Positions 44,779 through 56,100 of a stretch of DNA of 64,000 bases are shown here, in pieces. The DNA is from Toxonevra muliebris. Taxonomy: Eukaryota > Arthropoda > Insecta > Diptera > Pallopteridae. Each line of letters opens with the position of its first letter. Position 1 is the stretch's first letter. The notes under the pieces were generated by a model. That model worked only from the letters and a program-made list of their open reading frames with translations, was not told where the DNA came from and made no database searches. The stretch covers positions 15,844,815 through 15,908,814 of the forward strand of contig OY829330.1 of the NCBI GenBank assembly GCA_963691655.1, read 5' to 3'. Made by a program: the position numbers and the translations under genes.

Positions 44779-47454
44779 CTATTAGGCATTTTCCAGAATT
44801 CACTTTCGAGTGAAAGTGAATTGAAATCACATCAATTTCACTATTTGGTGTTCTAGAATTCACTTTCACTTTTCTTTTCTTACTCGTTGTTAACTTTTAA
44901 CATTTCGAACGAATTCGCATGTTCTAGAAACCGAATTCACCAAAACAAAAGAAGTGATTTGAATTCACTTAAGCAGAAACAAGTGAAATAGAGCATTCGG
45001 CGAAAAATTTAGGTAAATTTAATAAAAAATTAATAAAGTATATAAAATATGAATGAAAATAAAAATTTCAAGGCGAAGGCATAAGAACTCCTTCCAACAC
45101 GTCTTATTCCTCAAGTTTATGAAGAAGCATCAATACATTTTCTTAAAAAGTATTTCCTCGACAACCTGTCCGATTGCTCGACAGTCAGTCCAAAGAATCT
45201 GCTAGATTACCCATTGGCGTAACTAGGATTATTCTCGGGGGGCCAGGCCCCCTCCCCCCAGAAAATATATTTAACACTTTTTCGGCTGTAATTTTTTCTT
45301 TAACAAATCTGTTTTCAGTGTTAATAATTGATACATTTGAAAACCTTTCCTGCAACATGGTTGCTCTTAACCAAAGTCTTTATAACGGGACAGTTTAAGC
45401 ATAATGCGATTTCAAAAACACTCAAAAGTAAAATTTTTTCCCCGGGTACGTGAAATGATGTTTACACATCAAAAATTTTGGTTGGACAATCAAAAAATTG
45501 CTGCATTACCGCCGCATAATGAATAAGTGTTGTCTAATAGAATAAGAAAATGTTATAAACTTTGTGGTAGAAACTAATAATCTTTTACTGCTTTAAGTAT
45601 TTATCATAGCTTTTGCTGCAAAAACAAAAATTAGAAAAGTAAACAAAAATTGTTCCTTTTTTCATAGACATTAAAATTTTTTTTTAATGAATGCAAATTT
45701 TTATATAATCTTTAAATTAATCATTTTTTTTGGGATTTAAACAAGTACTTGTTTCTGTTTCTGTTGCAAATGTATTGAATTATAGATCTATTGCTCTTGA
45801 TGCCAGAGTCTCAGAATTCTGTTTCTATTTCTGTCGCGAATGTACTGAATTATGTTTCTTTTCCTGTTTCTGTTGTTTGCGACAACCCGGCTTCAGAGGG
45901 AAGGCCGCTGTTACGGATCACAGTTTTTATCTTAAATTAAAGTTTATATATTCAAAAATTTCCATTTTAGTGATAGTAAGTAGACTGAAAACTTAATGGA
46001 CTGAAAACTTTAAACGCGTTTTTCTCGAAACGATTTTTTTCGAACAGGTCGCGTCGATAACTCGATCAAATATTAACTGATTTTTTTTATCAATTTTTTT
46101 ATTTTCACAATTTTTTAAGCTCTTTTGAAACAAAAAAAAGGGTCGAAAACATGAAAAACTGTTCAATGAGACACCATTTTGTGGAAAAAAACGCTACGTA
46201 CGCCGAGAATTATTAAAAACTAAAAAAAAATTTTTTCAGAAAATCCTTCTTGAAAAATCGACGCGACCATGGAGGGGATATTTTTTTCGGGCTTCACGGC
46301 AACGCCGAGATCTTCAAAACTATTCAATATTTTTTATAAAAAGTTGTGGAAATATTGTTGGAAGTGCACCTAATTAAATGAATATAAAACGATCCCCATA
46401 TTTCTTTATTTGGCAGATCAAAAAAATTCCCGAAAATCACTAATTTTTCCAGCCGTCACAGTGGCCTTCTCCCTTAATCGAGTTATATCTGCCGTTTGCA
46501 TGTATTTATACTCGCTACGTATTGCCATTGTTTTCTCTGACGTTTTGCATTGTGATTGTTAAATTTGAGTTTCGAAGCGATAAAAAATTAAATTTTATAC
46601 TTTTTTTCTAAGTAGTAAATTTTGGGAAAAAAGCGGTATGCGGTTTTGTAGTCTAAAAACCAGTATACTAACGCAAAAATACGAGCGTTAAGTATACTAT
46701 ATGTAAGAAACAATTTAGTAACAACAAAATTGAAGAATAAGCAAAAAAAAAAAGCTTTTGTAAATTAATTTCAATCCTTAAATGTAATAAGGATAATGTA
46801 ATTAATTTCAATCCTTAAATGTAATTTATGCAAAAACAATATGCCGCGTTTGCGACACGTTTGAATGCTCAATGCCCTCATGTATCTGTTTACTATGTCC
46901 TTTATGCATTTGATTCAGACGCCATTACTTCATTTTGCTACAAGTTAGGGATGTGCAAAACGATTTCGACTTTAATCGAAATTTCAACTTCTTATGATCG
47001 ACTTTAAATTGCCAAACTTGATCGAAAGTCGACTTTTAGTGTAAATTTTTTTTAAAACTACCAATTCAGTTCTCACAATTATTTTAAATTTTATGTGGAT
47101 GCATGTGCAGCATGCATGTGCAGCATGCATGTGCAGCATGCATGTGCATCTTTATTTACTAGTAATTTTTGACATTTTATTCTAAAATAGTCTTCTTCTT
47201 TAGCCTACTGTGCATTATTATACTTCACACATCCACAGGCTATCCCATGGCAGAAGAATTAAGATGGTAGATGCATTTTTACAAGTAAGAGGAACTTTGA
47301 CAATTGGGAAATCATTTGTTTTAATACTATTCTTCTTTTTACAACAGCGTAGTATTTTCATGGTTCAATTTTTAAGTGAGAATTTATAAGAAAATAATTT
47401 GCATAGTATTGCATGTACATAGGGAGAATTAGTTTCTGCTTTTTATATTATTTA
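44779..47454. other. FoxP intron with GAATTCACTTTC repeats and a short GCATGTGCA array
   Basis: About 44800-44990 repeats GAATTCACTT in both orientations. About 46755-46825 has a direct duplication of TTAATTTCAATCCTTAAATG. About 47096-47146 has the 15-base word GCATGCATGTGCAGC three to four times. CCATTGGCGTAACTAGGATT near 45210 looks like mobile DNA but was not assigned. No gene. Confidence 0.45.
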
Positions 47455-47459
47455 TTGAC

Positions 47460-47801
47460 TGTAACGAACGTACGCTGGGAGCATATGTCTAAATGTTTAT
47501 AGGGTTTGATATATTGATCTTGTTCGAATTGTAACGATTTGCAGTCCCGTTTGATTGCTGTGCGAATCGATATTCTTTTTCGATATGCATATAATTTTTC
47601 AATCGTCAGTCAACTTTGTCACAGACAAGTAAACGGGAGTGAAAACTGCGGTAAGATACCTTTAATAATTTGTTTTGTATAATTTCTAAGTATGTCTATT
47701 TCTATGTAACTAATTGTAACATTTATTTTACTTTCTTAGAAATAAATTCTCGTATGAGTATTAACATAGCAAACTCTGTTTGTTTAACTCAATCTGTGAC
47801 A
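47460..47801 (+). repeat. 5' LTR of the BEL/Pao element (342 bp)
   Basis: Nearly identical to 52544-52900 apart from a roughly 15-base indel near its left end and scattered substitutions. It begins TGTAACGAACGTACGCTG and ends CTGTGACA. An AATAAA-like hexamer lies near 47743. Confidence 0.9.
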
Positions 47802-47909
47802 TTGTTCTTTATCTCGCACTTTATGTGCTGACAGAGCCGCCCAGTGGTTTAGTCACCTTTGCCAAGTCGTTTAATTTGTATTGCTAATTAGTTAAACAAA
47901 CTGCTTAAA

Positions 47910-49387
47910 TTGCGGGATGAAACGCACACCACCGCGCCGCAGCCAACTATTACTAACAGAATTAGATGCGTCTTTAGCTATTGCCACGCCAGCCGATATA
48001 GTCATGTCCACCGCTACTACTGCCTATATCACCATGCCCAGCCCTGTTGTAATCACTACGTCTGCCACCATCACCACGCCCGCGAGATATGTTACGCGAG
48101 CCACATCCGCGAGAAATGCTACGTCTGCCACCATCGCCCAACCAGTTGCCACAGCTGCACCAGCCATTACTGCCATACCTGCTGCCACCGCGTGGTAGTT
48201 CCCACAGCCGCTGAAAAAAATCAAGAAAGCATTCCCCAAGCAATGCAGAGGCAAATTTGTGCATTGGAGTATCAATTAAAAAATGCTCAAAGCAGAATGA
48301 CGGCAAGTGAGGTTGAATGTCACCGCCTCAAAATGGCGACACAAAACGCTATTTGTGTAACCCAACCAATAACATCATCAATAAATACAACAACTTTAAA
48401 CGGTATATCTACATCAGCGCCGATCGACCAATCTACACTCAACGGCTTATTAACAGCTACCTCAGCCAATCCAACTGTACAATCTGCAAATATTTCTCCA
48501 GGGGTTCAAAGCTCGAATAATTTTTTGGAATCAACTTACATGCAAATGCCATTCGCAAACTCTGCCATTAGTCAAATCCTAATGCGTATGCCGCGTAAAA
48601 TACAGGATCTGCCAGAATTTTCTGGACAAGAAGATTGGCCTGTATTTTATACCAAATTCCAAGAAACAACTGCCGCATATAAATGGGGAAGCCAGAAATA
48701 CTTTAAAGTCCCTTCTAATTCATCCTAACAACGTCAGCGACATCATGGAACAACTACATTTTCGTTTTGGTCGTCCAGAACAGCTAGTCCGAAGTCAACT
48801 AAAATTAGTAAGAGATGTGCCATACATTTCGGAAAACGCTGTGGATAAATTGATTCCTTTTGCAACGCTAACCAAAAATCTTACTATATTTTTTCAGTCT
48901 ATAAACGGTGAACAACATTTGGGGAATCCGACGTTGTTAGATGAATTAGTATCCAAGTTGCCAATGAGTAAACGCATTGAATGGGCTAGATGTGCAATAA
49001 TAATTAAGCCTTATCCCACCATTGCTCACTTCAGTAAATGGTTGTCTGAAATGGCGTATTTAATATGTACTGTCCAGGAATGTGACCCTCGAGAACATAA
49101 ACGCCGTGTTGTGTTATTTGCAGCAAAATCGTAATAATTTTAAATGCAATGTATGCCAAAGTCAACACAAAGAGGCAGAATGTCAAAGTTTTATCAACGC
49201 TTCAGTAGCTGAACGATGGTCCAACGCAAAACGTCTTAGGTTTTGTTTTAGTTGCCTTAATGCAGGTCATGCAACTCGCAATTGTCGAAGTCGCAAGTCG
49301 TGTTTAATAAGTGGTTGCTATAAAAAGCACCATCGTTTGTTGCATGACCCTGCTATTGCTGCAGAAGCGGAGTTAGCACCTTTATAG
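47910..49387 (+). pseudogene. BEL/Pao gag region with zinc knuckles (frameshifted)
   Basis: An open frame 47910-48728 carries an unusual His/Cys-rich start (HHHAREICYASHIREKCYVCHH) that probably reflects out-of-frame reading of an Ala/Thr-rich leader (47917 frame), then a coiled-coil-like segment ICALEYQLKNAQSRM and LPEFSGQEDWPVFYTKFQE, the Pao gag signature. 48745-49134 continues in a new frame with LHFRFGRPEQLVRSQL and LLDELVSKLP. The zinc knuckles CNVCQSQHKEAEC and CFSCLNAGHATRNC lie at 49082-49387. At least two frameshifts and a small deletion near 48710 break it. Confidence 0.75.
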
Positions 49388-49479
49388 CAACCACCAACAA
49401 GTAATACTGTTTTAAGTTGTTCTGCTAGTCGTACAAATAGTTTATTGTTTCGCATATGGACCAAATAAATGCTTTGAAA

Positions 49480-49820
49480 CATATGCCCTGCTGGATGAAG
49501 AATCATCAGTTACTATGATGGATGAAGCCATAATAAACGAATTGGGTTTACGGGGTCGGCAGCATCAATTAAATGTTCAGTGGTTTGGAGGGAGAGCAGC
49601 GAATGAACCTTCAGTCGTAGTTGAATTGTACGTTAGTGGCTGTGGCAGAAAGAAACGTCATATGCTGCGCAATGTACATTGTGTATCAAACTTAAACCTG
49701 CCAGTTCAGAGTCTAAGTGAACGTGACATAGGTGGTGCTGCCAATAAATTGCCTATAAAAATTTACTCTCATGTAAAACCTAAGCTTTTAATCGGTCTTG
49801 ACCACTTCACTTGGGTCTAG
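49480..49820 (+). pseudogene. BEL/Pao aspartic protease region with altered active site
   Basis: Reads ALLDEESSVTMMDEAIINEL where the family usually has LLDEGS or LLDSGS at the catalytic Asp. Gly is replaced by Glu in the active-site turn, so the protease would be inactive even if made. LLIGLDHFTW at the end is the usual start of the linker into the reverse transcriptase. The frame closes at 49820 by a frameshift. Confidence 0.7.
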
Positions 49821-50235
49821 CGACGGAAACAAAGCGTATACGAAGAGGTGGACCTTATATTGCAAATACCGCATTGGGGTGGGTGGTATTCGGCGCTACC
49901 AGCATGCAATCAACAAAAAAGTTCACCTATCTACATATGGGTCCTGTTTTGGATCGCCAACTTCATGATATGGTAGCTGAATAATTCAGCACTGAATCGT
50001 TCGGAGTGAAGTCATCTCCGCCAGTCGAGAGTGAAGCTGATTCACGGGCCAAAGAAATTTTACAAAATACAACGAAAAGAATCAATGGGCAATTTGAGAC
50101 GGGGTTACTTTGGGAAAATGACAACATCGAATTACGAATTGGCATTGAAAGAAAAATGCAACGAAACAATGAATTTGCAAATGCCTACAACACAATCATT
50201 GAGAGTTACATCACAAAAAATTATGCGTGTAAACT
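49821..50235 (+). pseudogene. Remnant of the BEL/Pao pol linker; reverse transcriptase core absent
   Basis: After the protease come GWVVFGAT, HMGPVLDRQLHDMVAE, then SRAKEILQNTTKRINGQFET and GLLWEND, which belong to the stretch before the RT. The next recognisable sequence (DVPLGFLCHFTITAKLIL and WDEPVPDYIDVAW) belongs after the RT. The palm, including its Asp-Asp motif, should lie between them and does not. Confidence 0.7.
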
Positions 50236-50841
50236 GTGTTGATATGGCGGTTATTGAAGGGAGACGGAACTTTAGAGCATTATGATGTCCCATTGGGGTT
50301 TTTATGCCACTTTACCATCACTGCCAAACTAATACTACGTGAGGTGTGGAAGCGAAATGTACTCTGGGATGAGCCAGTGCCGGATTATATCGACGTAGCA
50401 TGGTCGAAGTTTCGAAAACAACTTTGCAATGTGGTTGAATGTCAAGTCCCACGATTTTATTTTAAAAATGGTATGCCACAACAGCTTCAGTTACACGTTT
50501 TTGTAGACGCCAGCGAAGAAGCGTTTGGAGCGGTTGCTTATTGGAGGTCAGAGAATGTAAACAAATCTGTTGAACTATCATTCGTGTGCGCAAAAACAAG
50601 AAGTGCACCGTTGAAATCATTGACAATACAACGTCTTGAACTACAAGCCGCTGTCCTTGGAACGCGCTTGATGACAACTATTATCACTGAACATACTCTC
50701 CATGTTGCACGGTGCGTACTCTGGAGTGACTCGAAAACAGTTTTGAGATGGATAGGCAGCGAACATCGGCGCAACAAGCCATATGTGGCGCACAGAGTAG
50801 GGGAAATACTATCTGCCTCTAAATGCTCTGATTGGAAATGA
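50236..50841 (+). pseudogene. BEL/Pao A17-like and RNase H region
   Basis: An open frame with LPRFYFKNG-type entry (VPRFYFKNGMPQQLQLHVFV), then the RNase H start VDASEEAFGAVAYW, SAPLKSLTIQRLELQAAVLG and LWSDSKTVLRWIGS. The catalytic Asp, Glu and Asp (VDAS, RLEL, WSDS) are visible. A stop follows KCSDWK at 50841 and the next frame starts soon after. Confidence 0.75.
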
Positions 50842-50885
50842 ATACCGACTGATGAAAACGTAGCTGATGAAGCCACTCGATCAAG

Positions 50886-52548
50886 TTGTCGCGCAGATCT
50901 AAGTTCCTCCTCACGTTGGTTCAAAGGCCCAGAAGGAAGAAGTTGTTGAAGGAAGAAGTCTACTGGCCAATATTTACACCCATTATCGAATGCAAACGCG
51001 ATGAAGAAGAACTTCGCCCGAAATTCGCCTTGATAAACGTAATGAATGTATTTATAAATTTTAATAAATTTTCTTCTCTTGTCAGACTTAAAAGAGTAAT
51101 AGCATGGGTTGTCCGTTTTACAAAAAAATGCCGGAAGAAGATGAATCCTCTTCAGGTGTATGGCTTGACAGCTGTCGAACTCGACGCGGCAGAACATCTA
51201 TTGTGTCGTATAGTTCAGCGAGAAGCAGTCAGCAGTGAACTAAAACAAATTGAATGCAGTCTAGCTCTGCCGCGTGAAAACACTTTGAATAAACTTTCAC
51301 CATATCTTAATGACGAAGGAGTTCTTCGCTTGTATGGTCGCATCGATGCAACTAGCCGTATGATACAAAACGTCCTATTATTTTACCTCCTAAACACATA
51401 TTTTCCAAACTTGTCGTCGCTCAAGTACATTACAATATGGCTCATCAAAATTTAGAAGCAACCATTTGTAAAATCCGTCAGAAGTATTGGATTCCAGGTT
51501 TAAGAAAAGTCCTGCGTGACTCCCCGCAATTGCAATATTTGCAAAATAGCAAAGGCTAAGCCACTTGTGCCTATAATGGGGCCGTTACCAGAAGATCGAC
51601 ACCGTATTTGAGGCCATTTACATACACCGGGCTTGATTATTTTGGACCACTGACTGTAACAATTGGTCGTCGCCACGAGAAGCGTCGGGTGGCATTGTTC
51701 ACCTGCCTTACAATACGTGCCATCCATTTGCAGGTAGCCAAGGATTTGTCAATGGATGCATGCATCATGGTTCTACGAAACTTTATGAATCGTCGTGGAG
51801 TGCCCAAAAGAATACGCTCCGACAATGGGACAAACTTCATAGGCATCAAGGAAGAAATTAAACGATTTTCCGATGTATTTGATAGTGAGAATTTGCAAAA
51901 TTATCATCGAATGGCATTGACTTACTCTTCAATTGTACCTCCAATCCATCAGCAGGAGGAGTGTGGGAACGTATGGTTCAGTGTGTCAAAAGCGTCCTAC
52001 GGCATACACTCAAAGAAGTAGCTTCACATGAACGCACGCTACATGGTATGTTGATAGAAGCCGGGAACGTTATAAATTCACGCCCACTCAAACATTTGCC
52101 GATCACTCCTGATCAAGAAGAACTTCTTACACAAAACCGTTTCCTCCTTGGATCAGCAAACACTGCACAAACTTCAAATAACGTAGAGCAACCAGTTAAA
52201 GTGTGGACGATTCGGAAGAAATGGCGGATAGCGCGTCTATTAAGAGATCGCTTTTGGAAGCGTTGGATCAACGAATATTTACCTACCTTAACTCGTCGAT
52301 CTAAATGGTGTCAAAAAACGGATCCCATAAAGATAGGTGACTTGGTATTCGTGTGTGACTCCAGAATGCCTAGAAGCCAGTGGTGTCGTGGAAGAGTAGA
52401 ACAAGTCTATACAGGTGTCGATGGAGTGATCCGACAAGCAGAGGTGTCCACAAAATCTGAATTATTACACCGCCCCGTGTCAAAGCTAGCTGTATTGGAC
52501 GTAATGCAATGTGGTGAATCTGGCCGATCCACGGGGGTGGGAATGTAA
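50886..52548 (+). pseudogene. BEL/Pao integrase (frameshifted)
   Basis: Segments: RLKRVIAWVVRFTKKC and LDAAEHLLCRIVQRE (N-terminal), a zinc-module area near 51430-51560 with frameshifts, then YTGLDYFGPLTV (first Asp), IRSDNGTNFIG (second Asp) and, in the last frame, WERMVQCVKSVL (Glu). The C-terminal stretch PIKIGDLVFVCDSRM and QWCRGRVEQVYTG is the domain typical of Pao integrases. At least three frameshifts. The D,D,E residues are preserved. Confidence 0.8.
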
Positions 52549-52900
52549 CGAGCGTACGCTAGGAGCACTCATAATATATATTTATGTCAAAATATTTATA
52601 GGGTTTGATATATTGATCTTGTTCAAATTGTAGCGATTTGCAGTCCCGTTTGATTGCTGTGCGAATCGATATTCTTTTTCGATATGCATACAATTTTTCA
52701 ATCGTCAGTCAACTTTGTCACAGACAAGTAAACGGGAGTGAAAACTGCGGTAAGATATCTTTAATAATTTGTTTTGTATAATTTCTAAGTATGTCTATTT
52801 CTACGTAACTAATTGTATCATTTATTTCACTTTCTTAGAAATAAATTCTCGTATGAGTATTAACATAGCAAACTCTGTTTGTTTAACTCAGTCTGTGACA
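52544..52900 (+). repeat. 3' LTR of the BEL/Pao element (357 bp)
   Basis: Starts TGTAACGAGCGTACGCTA just after the polypurine tract ACGGGGGTGGGAA and overlaps the last codons of the integrase frame. It ends GTGACA before TTGAC. Confidence 0.9.
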
Positions 52901-53159
52901 TTGACTCTTAACATGTTCAAGGTATTTGCTAATAAAGAAAACAAATTAAATAACATTAATTATATTTTTTATTGTAAATAAAATTTATAATTTAGTACTA
53001 AGAGCCTGTGCGAAATGTGACTAAATTTTAAAAACTGGCTAGATGGTTGGAAATGTCGATAATAAAGTTGATAATGTAGTTAACATTTTTACTAAATTGC
53101 AAATCTGAATGTGTCTAAATTTTAGTATTTTTTCGAGGGTGCTAAATTGATTTAGCTGT

Positions 53160-54482
53160 TGAAAAATTTAAAATGGAAACAATGAAGAAAATTGATGAAA
53201 AGAAAAAATACGAAGAAAGATGTAAGTAAAATTTGTAACAGCAAATAAAAATATTAATAAAATAATTTATAAATTGAAAAGGGTCACAGATTGAAACAAA
53301 ACGCTTTGTTGAAGCCAGAATAAGAATTGACAATCTATTCACAAACAAAACGGTGAACTTGCGCAGCGCTTGGGAGTAAGTATTACACAGTGCAACAAGT
53401 TCTTAACTTTTGTCTTATGCGCGAGATTTTCCAACCGTTCTATAGTAGTTTAGGGCCGTTAATCACGGCTGCGTCCTCAGTTTTTCTCCATCACATCTAG
53501 TTCACCCATAATATGGACTTGAAGTTGGAGAAATGGGGTCTTCAGGTGCTATTAAGAAATTTCTTTATTTCATCAGATACGAATTTGATGTCTGAAACAA
53601 AGTTGTTAAGCACAAAGAGATACAAAATTTTTGAGTATGCACTTTTCCTCCATCTCTTACTCTTCCTCTTGAAAATAATAGTTTTCTCAACATTTTTTGT
53701 TTTATCGGCCATTTATTGAAAAAGTGGGGGAGAGTAAGAGATGGAAGAAAAGTGTATTGACAACAATTGTGAGAGAGCTAGATGTGATGCAGAAAAACTG
53801 AGGACGCAGTCGTCATTAGTGACAGTTACTATCAAAACCGTTGGAAATTCTGGCGCATAAAATTCTTGTTGCACTGTGTTATCAGCAATAACTGACGAAT
53901 ATTTTATTGTGATCCTGTTATTTGCTTTACAGAAATGTTGGAATAGAAGCTGGAATTGCTTATAGGGACTGGCAGAAGTTGCAAACAAAATGGCAAAACT
54001 TAATGTTAACATACAAGATAATACAATTCCAAGCACGTTCAGACCATAACTCAGTTCACTTCATATATATATTTCTTTAATAGCAAATCATTGAGCCACC
54101 AGCTGGATCTGCTGCGTCCGATGCACTGATTACTTGGCCATATTTTGACTCCATCCAGGAGTATTGCTGCCAGTGGCACAACATTCGGCCACCATTGCTA
54201 ATAAACAGTGATCAAGTGAATGAGGCGAGCACATCTGCGGACTCCAACTCAGAGGTGGCTGAGATTATTGATGTAAAACTGAATTATAGTCCAAGCAGCT
54301 CCCAATCTCCCATGACAAAAGACTACAGAAGACCCACAGCAACACTGGAAAGAAAGCGAAAAATGGAGGATTTGGTGCTTGAAGAGCGAAAGACTCAAAA
54401 AAATAATAGAAAAGCTGCTAATGTTTTTATAAAATATATGTCGTTGAAATTTAATATTGAACCAGACTCCGAATCTGATTGA
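53160..54482 (+). pseudogene. Harbinger Myb/SANT-like DNA-binding protein gene (spliced)
   Basis: Exonic pieces: RFVEARIRIDNLFTNKTVNL and RSAW before a GTAAGT donor near 53375; then, after an acceptor TTTGCTTTACAG near 53933, NVGIEAGIAYRDWQKLQTKW and QNLMLTYK; then, after another acceptor-like TTTAATAG, a C-terminal part with EPPAGSAASDALITWPYF and a charged tail (RKRKMEDLVLEERKTQKNNR...SDSESD-like end). A trihelix of this sort helps the Harbinger transposase bind the ends and enter the nucleus. The MITE at 53386 sits in the first intron, so the gene may have tolerated it. Intron limits are inferred. Confidence 0.65.
53386..53878. mobile_element. Hairpin MITE with CACAGTGCAACAA termini, copy 2 (493 bp), TTA duplication
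   Basis: The ends CACAGTGCAACAAG are inverted copies, and TTA flanks both sides (53383-53385, 53879-53881). The arms share CTTATGCGCGAGATTTTCCA and TATGCGCCAGAATTTCCAAC. Related to 23994-24652. The 3-bp TTA target would suit a Harbinger-type mobiliser; the superfamily is not settled. Confidence 0.85.
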
Positions 54483-54596
54483 CATGCGTGAGGCATGAGG
54501 GGCTTAGAATAAGAGTAGAGTAAGTCATTTAAAAAAAATTAAGTTTTTCACAATAGTAATTTTTGATATGTAAACATTTTAGCTCACGGTATGGGA

Positions 54597-54642
54597 AATT
54601 GATTTGGCGTATGTATTCATATACCTATACGCCAAATCAATT
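54597..54642. repeat. Perfect 16-bp hairpin inside the Harbinger element
   Basis: AATTGATTTGGCGTAT at 54597-54612 pairs with ATACGCCAAATCAATT at 54627-54642 around a 14-base loop. It lies between the two convergent Harbinger genes, perhaps near their 3' ends. Confidence 0.6.
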
Positions 54643-55255
54643 CTCACATCTAATAAAATTTCAAATCGGCAGGAAATAAAACTTAAAGCACGGAAAAAAG
54701 GATGCAAATGCAGCTGCGTATATGCGAGCATATAGTATAGCAAATACAAAATATTTCTGCTATCACAACAACAAATATATGCGATATGGAATAAAAATTT
54801 GCATTTGCAATGATGCAAGACCATTTGCAATTTATGGTGAATTGGGCTATTATATATAAAAGATAATGATGTCTAATAAAGTTTTAAGTTTATAAAAGAA
54901 TTGTTTTAATTTGAATTATTTACCTAGCATATATGTAGATTATACATCAAATCCCTATATATGGCTATACATATGTGAGCTTATGTATATGGCATTCAGT
55001 TGGCTTAACTGTTTACACGTCAAATATCTAGCGTGCCTTGCACGCATCCATTGTTTTTTTTTGGATTTTCTCTTTCAGAGCCTTACTATTTTTGGAGAAA
55101 ATTTACTTTTATCAAACACAATCAGTAGAAATCTAAATGTTATATAAATAAATGTTTATTGAAATCTTTACTTAAAGTGAATAGTTTATTTTAATACTGT
55201 AAAAAAATAAATAAGTTTAAGAAATTAATGTAGAACAGATTCACTTTTGTAGATT

Positions 55256-56100
55256 TTACAAAGATTCTACCAATGATGCTCTTAGCAAAACACTCTCATT
55301 TTCATCATTTAATATTCTTTCAGTATCGTCTTGGGTTTCCAACAGAGATTCGAAAAAACTCGATGCATTATCCAGGCCATTTATTATGGATATATTATGC
55401 ATTATACATGCACAAGTTATAGTTTTTATTGACTTTTCAATTATTAAAGCAAGCGGTTTATCGAAAGTTGAACGCCACCTGCTCTTCATTAATCCAAAAC
55501 TGCTTTCGATAATACTTCTTGCATTGCTATGGATAGTATTGGATCTAGCTCATTTGTAGAAAGCGGTCTGCTTCTTTTAAATGGTGTTATGATACAGATG
55601 GGCCTCATAATACATGGGTAACCACTATCTCCCAGCAAGAAATACCCTGTGGAGGAAATCTTTGTTGGTATAATTGACCACTCTTTGGTCATGGACAGAG
55701 CCTTGAGAGCCAACGCAAATGCTTATAAATTTTCCATAACTATCACACACAGCTTGAAGTTGGATTGTTGTATCTAGTTTACGATTAATGTATTGATCCC
55801 TGAGCCGAATTGGTACATGTACTTTAAAATGAGATCCATCTATAGCACCTAAACATTTTCAAAAAATTTTGTTCTTGCTCTTACGTTAAATTTGTTTCCG
55901 ATTTCTTCAAATGTTTCATACGCGGGATATCGTATTACTTTAGGTAACAGTTTAATTAATCCGTTTAACCAATTGTGCACAATATCACGGACTGTGTAGC
56001 GAGAAATATCAAAAGATTTAGCTGTTACTCTGTAACTTGTTCCACATGCAAGCCAATAGAGAAAAACTGATATTTCAAAAAGCCTGCACCAACCCTAGTT
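55256..56100 (-). pseudogene. Harbinger transposase (DDE_Tnp_4-type nuclease), frameshifted
   Basis: On the minus strand: a helix-turn-helix region WLACGTSYRVTAKSFDISRY and TVRDIVHNWLNGLIKLLPKV; then GAIDGSHFKVHVPIR (first catalytic Asp); CVGSQGSVHD (second); GYFLLGDSGYPCIMRP (third) and TPFKRS; then at the C-terminus MKSRWRSTFDKPLA and ACIMHNISI. The order is that of PIF/Harbinger nucleases. A frameshift near 55713 and others split it, so this copy is probably dead. It would excise and insert the element at TWA sites. Confidence 0.8.

Larger units (their letters stand above)
47460..52900 (+). mobile_element. BEL/Pao LTR retrotransposon, RT-deleted, with matching LTRs
   Basis: Two LTRs of the form TGTAACGA...GTGACA are flanked by the 5-bp duplication TTGAC (47455-47459 and 52901-52905). 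Between them lie gag, protease, a shortened pol with RNase H, and integrase on the plus strand. The order and domain style (Pao-type gag, A17-like segment, large C-terminal integrase domain) identify BEL/Pao. At 5.4 kb it is shorter than usual for the family, and the central reverse transcriptase is missing. Frameshifts are also present. It could move only with help from another copy. Confidence 0.9.

Noticed and set aside
47974..48306. Gly/Ser-rich minus-strand frame over the BEL/Pao gag
   Set aside because: It mirrors the Ala/Thr-rich leader of the gag on the plus strand and has no support as a gene.
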